Part shown: positions 58,240 to 64,000 of the stretch, piece by piece
How the letters are laid out: every line of letters starts with the position of its first letter
How positions within the stretch are numbered: position 1 is the stretch's first letter
Source of the DNA: Heterobilharzia americana
Lineage: Eukaryota; Platyhelminthes; Trematoda; Strigeidida; Schistosomatidae
NCBI GenBank assembly: GCA_944470555.2
Contig: OX104127.1
Span: forward strand, 154,767,776-154,831,775
Length of the DNA stretch: 64,000 nt
Reading direction: 5' to 3'
Position numbers and translations under genes: made by a program
The notes under the pieces: model-generated
The model's input: only the letters and a program-made list of their open reading frames with translations
Told to the model about the DNA's origin: nothing
The model's database searches: none

Positions 58240-59010
58240 ATACATTTAGGATGAAGTATGAGCATGTTGATGCTTTCAGTTTGTCGAACCTCAAGATGAG
58301 AGGAAGAAACGCTGATGCAGTCAAGAAAATTCTCCAGGGAAACGTTGTACGAATCAAACCGCTTTTTACTCAAAATAGCCTTTGTCTAACCAGCTATATG
58401 CGTGAGTCAGTCACAGCGCTTTACGTAAGAGCCTGAAATTATGTTTGATGAACAAGCTGCAAGAGTACTTGGCTATTATAGATAAGCACCTCTTAGAGAA
58501 GACGAAATACTGTTAGAGGAATACCACTAGGTATAGGGAAGAAGTGGCTGATCGAACCACTCACTCAACAATCAAAAAAAGTTTTTTACTTTGCATTCCA
58601 GGAGAAGCAATCATTAAGAAAACAAATATGTGGATCAAAGAAGAAGTGAGAAAAGTTGCTGCGAAGGGAAGTCTACCAGCATATGATATCGTATTCTAGC
58701 TGAAGTAATTTAGACCGAATAAATATCTCACTGATAAGGCCTCAAATTATGTTTTTCGAAGGTACATGCACTCGGGGGGGGGAAGAAACTACATTGGGAA
58801 GACTGGTGAAAAGACTTTCACCTGGTTTCCTGAAAATATTTTAGAGAATTCATAGTCATAAGGGATTGCAGCTATCACCAGTTTAATTACTAGACATCTC
58901 GTGGAAACGAGACGTCAGGCTGATGTTTCCAGTGCTTCTAAAATACCAGAAGTCTAAAATATGCAAGGATTGCTCTACAAAAGCGATTTCCACGAAGCGT
59001 TTTCAACCAG
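58240..59010 (+). mobile_element. Penelope-like element, GIY-YIG relic
   Basis: Plus strand, heavily mutated. NYIGKTGEKTFTWFPENI (about 58,790-58,845) is a GIY-YIG start. SLITRHLVETRRQADVSSAS (about 58,880-58,940) resembles the central part of PLE endonucleases. Upstream sequence from 58,240 looks like linker but is not securely assigned. A run of nine G at about 58,773-58,781 interrupts the frame just before YIG. Confidence 0.55.
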
Positions 59011-59906
59011 ACTAATGCAAAACAGAAAGTAAGTATGATGAGTCTGTCTCTACCGTTGTGACTGTACTTTTATGTCGTTTCATTTTAGTCGCATAGTCGT
59101 TTATATTGCTAGCCAACTGACTTCAACTCATCCGAACAATTTCAATCTCATGGATTTCAATTTTTTAGCATTTTAAGTAATCTGTCAGGTGATATTAGAC
59201 GTTGGCTTGTTTACATTACTTCCCATATTATTATAACTCTCAGAGATTCTTTTTCTACACATGACTTAGTAGCTATTTTGACTGAATGCCTATGATTTAT
59301 GCATTTTCACTACTTGGGATTGCCTAATTTATGGTAAATATTGTATCATCGTCCAATCTACATTTGAAGCATTTAAGCATATAAATTTCTGATTTGATTT
59401 CTGTTTTATTTCAAGGCTATCTGGAGCTGAAGAACATATGCGAAATGAGATAATATTTTATTATGCGAACTCAGTCCTTTTTAGCTCGTTCAAATTTATT
59501 AAGAGAATAAGACGCATAAACTAATTCACAAGCACATGTTAAGCATTTCTCATGGCTAATACTTGTGTTAAAGATTCTTACCTGTGAATGGTGCTTTCAG
59601 TCGTGTTAAAATTTGTTCTCTTCTTGTGGTCTGATAAATTGCACTCACTGTCATGTTTGTATTTGGTAGCAAATTCCGTATTCGTATGTCTAGATAGGCT
59701 TGTTGATATCTTGAGACTTATCATTTACATTATCGCAATCAAGAAATCATCATACCCCTGCTTATTCGGTCAAATACTTTTCCGGCTGTTGTCATTTCTA
59801 TTCGAGAAACAGAATTTCGAAGTCATCTGCAACTACTACTGAAATGAAACTCTGAAGATGTACTATAAAGTAGCGTCCGTTTACCGTTATTACTTATCTG
59901 GATATT
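59011..59906. other. No recognisable feature
   Basis: AT-rich. The plus-strand ORF at 59,588-59,842 has no family features that I can see. Confidence 0.45.
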
Positions 59907-62015
59907 ATTATTATTTATTATTTGTCCTTCGGGTTCCTAGAGGAACAAACAGCTCCAGTAGCACGTAACCATTTCACTCTCTCCTCTCAAGTCTTTTCAA
60001 TCTGGCACCACGACTACCACATGCTTTCAATACTTCCTCACACCATCTCCTACATGACACCCTCACCTGGGTGAGACACCCAAATCGTCGTCTCCCATTT
60101 CCATTCCACTCGACAAATTGGCCTAGTGCGTGATGTCCACAATCAGCCTTCTCAGTGTATGCCCGATCAATATCCACTTACTTCTGCATATTTATTGGGT
60201 GAAAGGTTCTTTGTTGCTTCGTTTTCAGCCAGAGTTCCTTGATGCTTATTATTCCTGGTCATCCGATGTGATATTCACTATCACGTGAGCGTAGGTATCA
60301 GCTGTTGATGAATAATGTCTGTAGTTTGTTGGAAATGCTCTCCATAACGCGTCAAGTCTCTCAACCATCACACAGAAGCACTGACTTGACTGACATTAGT
60401 CTTGAAAATCAGAATATTGTTCACGTTGTGTGCTGAGTGTAGTGTGGTGCAGTGTAGTGTAGTGTAGTGCAGTACATCTCCACACTGATTTCAGGTTAAT
60501 TAGGGAGGTCTGTCTTGCTATCTTTCCCATTCTGATTTTGACATCCTCATCTGCGTCTGTGTCGCCTGTAGTTGAAACGATGCTGTCTAGGTAGGTGTGT
60601 AGGTGTGTAGGTAGGTGTGTAAGTGTCTAGGAGTGTAGGTAGGCAGGTAGGTGTGTAGGTAGGTAGGTGTGTAGGTAGGTGTTTAGGTAGGTAGGTAGGT
60701 AGGTGTGTAGGTAGGTAGGTAGGTGAAAGAGAGAATTTCGTTTAGATTCCTCTCACTGATGATGATTGGTGCTTGTTATTGGCTGGGTATCTCCATCACC
60801 AATGTCTTCTCTGCGTTCACCTGAAGGATGTCTCATCTTCGCTGTCCAGCCTCTTCTGCCAATTTGTTAGTTTCGGCCTGTATATCTTCGAGTTTGTGCT
60901 ACAAGACATTAGACGTAAATCATCATCGAAAGCGAAATCCAAATCTCCTAATGTCATGTCATTGGTCACACGGCGTATACTCATCTTTTCACAGCTCCTC
61001 ATGTTTGCTGCATGATCCAGTCTAGTCGACCACAATCAGGAAAATGATCGGTGATAGTAGGCAGCCTTCTCCTACTCCTCTCCCCTGTCTTCACTTCAAA
61101 CGCATCACTGAGCTATCCATTGTGAATCAATTGACATGTGACGTTTCCATGTAGTTGCTGAATGAAGTTGATAAGGGTTTGTGCCATTAAAGGCGTATTA
61201 TTTATGGAGCTGGCAAATTACTTGTTGATCGATGCTGTCGAAGGCCTTCTCGAAGTCGATGAAGTTGAGGTAGAGATTGACTGTCATTCTATATTCTGTT
61301 CTATGATCATGTGTAGCATGGAGTTGTTATTTGATCCACACATCATTTAATTTTCTTCGAACTGGCCAGCCAGCCTGTTCAGGTGGTAGTTTGGAATCGA
61401 GAGCACGTTTCGGTCTCTCCAGGATGATGTGGCATAATATTTTGTTTGGTGTGGATAGGAGGATTATTCCGCGTCAGTTCTTGTAAATACTTAGGTCATC
61501 CTTGTTTGGGAGTTGGCCAAGGTAGCCCTCCTTCCAATCAATTGGCAGGCACCTTTCATTTCTTTCTTTCTTCGTTTCTCACCTCCAAACCATCTGCAGT
61601 AGTGATGTGAGCATGTCCACTTTTGTCTCTGCGTCTGCATCCAGTGCTTCTGATGGAATTCCTTCTAGTCCTGCTGCCTTCCCGAATTTCAGCAGTTTGT
61701 GGCATTCAGAACTTCACTTCTGCTTTTGTCCAGTGACCCGTGTTCACTGGTAGTTTCGTAACTGTTGGTGTTATTTCTGGACGAGTTGCAGGTGGTTGTG
61801 ATGTTGGTGATGGATTCAAGAGCTTTTTCAAGTGGTCAGCCCATCGTTTCCTTTGTTCCTCCTCTTTGGTAACTAGCTTTCGTTCACTGTCTTTCATTGG
61901 TTTTGTCTGATTTTATCTGTTTCTGGATAGTAAGCTGGTTATTTGATATAATGTTGTCAGGTCTCTTCTATTAGCAGCCTGTTCTCCTTCACTTACCAGC
62001 GTGTTGCAGAGTTTC
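59907..62015 (-). mobile_element. RTE-like LINE, 5'-truncated mosaic copy (copy j)
   Basis: Minus strand with an ATT-rich tail at 59,907. The first 215 bp resemble copy g (TTTCCATTCCACTCGACAAA). From 60,121 to 61,966 it is almost identical to copy h at 46,451-48,297. Past 61,966 it departs again from copy h and follows a variant closer to copy a's linker (minus-strand GTGAAGGAGAACAGGCTGCT). RT landmarks are as in copy h, including the disrupted LDFAFDDDLRLMS. The 5' end is near 62,015. Confidence 0.88.
60588..60723. repeat. (GTAG)n array inside RTE copy j
   Basis: Same order of GTAG and GTGT variants as 46,919-47,054, with no difference seen. Confidence 0.95.
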
Positions 62016-62854
62016 TATCTTGGTTAACGTTCATTGTCGTCTTTTGGAAACTATAGGTGCATTTCCCTAGGAACTTGTTGCTGTAAGCATAGTAGTGTTA
62101 ACGTCCTCGTTTTGAGTTTTTTATCAAGTAACTTTGATCACCTTGATTTAATTTTTCCGTACTTTGCTTTCTGAATTTTTTTCCAGCAACTAAATGTCAG
62201 TTTGTTTAGAACTTTATTCCCCTATGAGTTACAATGATACCAAATACAGAGACTAACTTTCAGTAGGATAAATAAAGTAATTCCTGATTGGATATTTTCA
62301 CTGTTTGAGTTTGATATGGCAACACTGGAATAAATAGAAGGCTTTCAAAAAATTAATTAGTGTGAAGTTTGACTTCCTGAATTTAACCGATCTCTAAATG
62401 AGTCCCATGATACTCCGATATATTGAACAACAGTAACAACTAAAGAGACTTCATTTCTGCAGAAAATTTGTCGATCACTGTGAGGATGCCGATGATTTGG
62501 CGTTCTTTAAGCTTTAATATTTCCCTATGGGTGTTGCATTACCAGGCTTTATGATATCCTCAACACCAACTTGAAAACCAAGTGAGTCATATTTGAATAT
62601 TACATGAATGTTTAGATAGTGTTTTTATTGACCAATATTCCTCTAATCAGTATGTTTATTTCCATCAATATGTGTCTAATCAAGTCACGCATTAGCAACT
62701 GAACCGTACGGTACGAACGGCGAGTGACTAAAGTAACAAAAGTATTAGCAAGATATATTAATTATTGGATACTGTGACAACTGAAATCCTCACTGTTGCT
62801 ATTGCAACTAACAATGCACTAGACACTATTCCTTACCCTGTATTGCATTATACA

Positions 62855-62902
<48 letters not shown>

Positions 62903-64000
62903 GGTTATCTCTTTTAGAAGTTCATTCATAAGCATGAAATATCTTGATATAAAGTTGTGAAGTGTTAAATCTTTGCACTTACGGCTAGAGTTAAAGATTC
63001 CAGTGTAGTTTCACAAACTTTCTTAAAGAGAAACTTATTATTATATGAATTCCGTGTTTAGAGTTGCATCGATTCGTAATAAGATGGTTAACTGGATCAA
63101 TTGTATTATATTATACCTCAACTTTAAACAACTGTAGATCATAAATTAATTGTCCAGAAACCTGAATTAATGAACATATGATAAGCATGATTGATGTAAT
63201 TAGGTTAGGACTACCGTTATAACACTGTAATACTGTTTCTCTATCTTTGACCGATTAGATCGTAATGAAAAAGATCCAATAAACAATAAAAACAAATGGA
63301 TACAACGCAAAAAGTGTTGACAGGGAGCGAGGTGAATGCAATTAAAATATGGTAGCAATAATTGTGTAAAACCAAATTGAAGTTATTAAAACGTGTGCGG
63401 AATCCCAGCTCAGTCACTGACTACCACTGCCATATATTGAGAGAAAAATTTTTTTTCTGGATAAGCATTTAGTAACAGTGTTTAACCAACAGTCAGCTCT
63501 TGAGGATCAGGATTAACGTTTGAGTGCCACAGACAAACAATCACTTAGATCTAATGACCTGAACATAAAGCAAACCAAGTAATAGGGTTAGAAGTAACCC
63601 TAATGTTAATTAAGTTCACTAGTTCATGTAGAGGAAAGAGGTCACAGTTTTGAATTTCCTAATAAATGGTACCTCTAGTATTAAGATTTTAGGTTACTTC
63701 ATATAAAACCCTTGAACACATTATTTTCTCGTCTTTTATGTTCCTATCTAGCAATTTGATGTAGTTCAGACTTAGAGGTGTTGATTTTCCAGATCCCTTT
63801 TATAATCTCATACACACATAATTCTAGGCAAGTTGTTAGTATATGATAATGTTCAGTTTTAGCTGATTTATAGAGTAGTTTAGTGTGATATATATTGCAT
63901 AAACAATTAGCAAATGCAGCTGAATTGTTTATCAATGTTAATGATGTATTAAAACACTATCATTGTCTCAGTGCAAAAATTTACCAACCTTCTATCATGG
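62016..64000. other. No gene recognised; (AT)n tract
   Basis: AT-rich sequence to the right edge. Contains an (AT)n run at 62,857-62,901. The 63-codon minus-strand ORF at 63,935-63,744 shows nothing recognisable. Confidence 0.45.
62857..62901. repeat. (AT)n microsatellite
   Basis: About 45 nt of uninterrupted AT dinucleotide. Confidence 0.95.

Noticed and set aside
62857..62901. A replication origin or matrix-attachment site at the (AT)n tract
   Set aside because: It is only a dinucleotide microsatellite, like those at 18.75 and 21.66 kb. Nothing else supports a function.

Overview
The window looks like nuclear DNA of a schistosome (blood-fluke trematode). It is AT-rich, shows no bacterial gene organisation, has long introns with consensus GT-AG junctions, and is crowded with the retroelement types known from flukes: RTE-clade and CR1/jockey-like LINEs, Penelope-like elements (PLE) with GIY-YIG endonucleases, and tRNA-like SINEs, some carrying hammerhead-ribozyme relics of the SM-alpha type. 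The species cannot be fixed from the sequence alone.

One host gene is recognised. On the minus strand, five coding exons (45,446-45,299; 42,574-42,415; 28,738-28,177; 19,332-19,208; 17,862-17,758) join in phase into the near-complete four-transmembrane protein of the proteolipid/M6 family (PLP/DM20/M6A/M6B; Drosophila M6). The first exon, with the start codon, was not found. The gene spans at least 27.7 kb because its introns hold many transposon copies. The protein is unusual: its second extracellular loop is about 170 residues, far longer than in PLP/M6, and holds a single cysteine.

Layout: 1-0.84 kb, inverted PLE relic; 1.64-5.6 kb, two RTE copies in opposite orientation; 6.4 kb, a SINE; 8.5-11.7 kb, two decayed PLE copies; 12.4-14.45 kb, a CR1/jockey-like LINE; 14.6-16.4 kb, PLE and SM-alpha-like pieces; 17.76-45.45 kb, the M6 gene with intronic SINEs, PLE, an old 3.7-kb RTE (23.2-26.9 kb), a chimeric RTE insertion (31.5-33.2 kb) and RTE copies at 38.1 and 43.3 kb; 46.24-49.79 kb, a nearly full-length RTE with target-site duplication (TSD); 50.16-54.10 kb, a full-length 3.9-kb RTE-clade element with an 11-bp TSD and three frameshifts; 54.5-57.1 kb, SINEs, a host segment also found inside the 31.5-kb insertion, and an RTE with a 16-bp TSD; 58.2-59.0 kb, a PLE relic; 59.9-62.0 kb, an RTE copy of which 1.85 kb is almost identical to the 46.4-48.3 kb copy; 62-64 kb, no recognisable gene.

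The observations most worth checking are the derived M6 protein, the chimeric RTE/host/RTE insertion at 31.5-33.2 kb with its own TSD, the near-identical RTE block shared with its microsatellite between 46.4 and 60.1 kb, and repeated birth of microsatellites inside the RTE coding sequence. All calls come from reading the sequence by eye; no database search was run.
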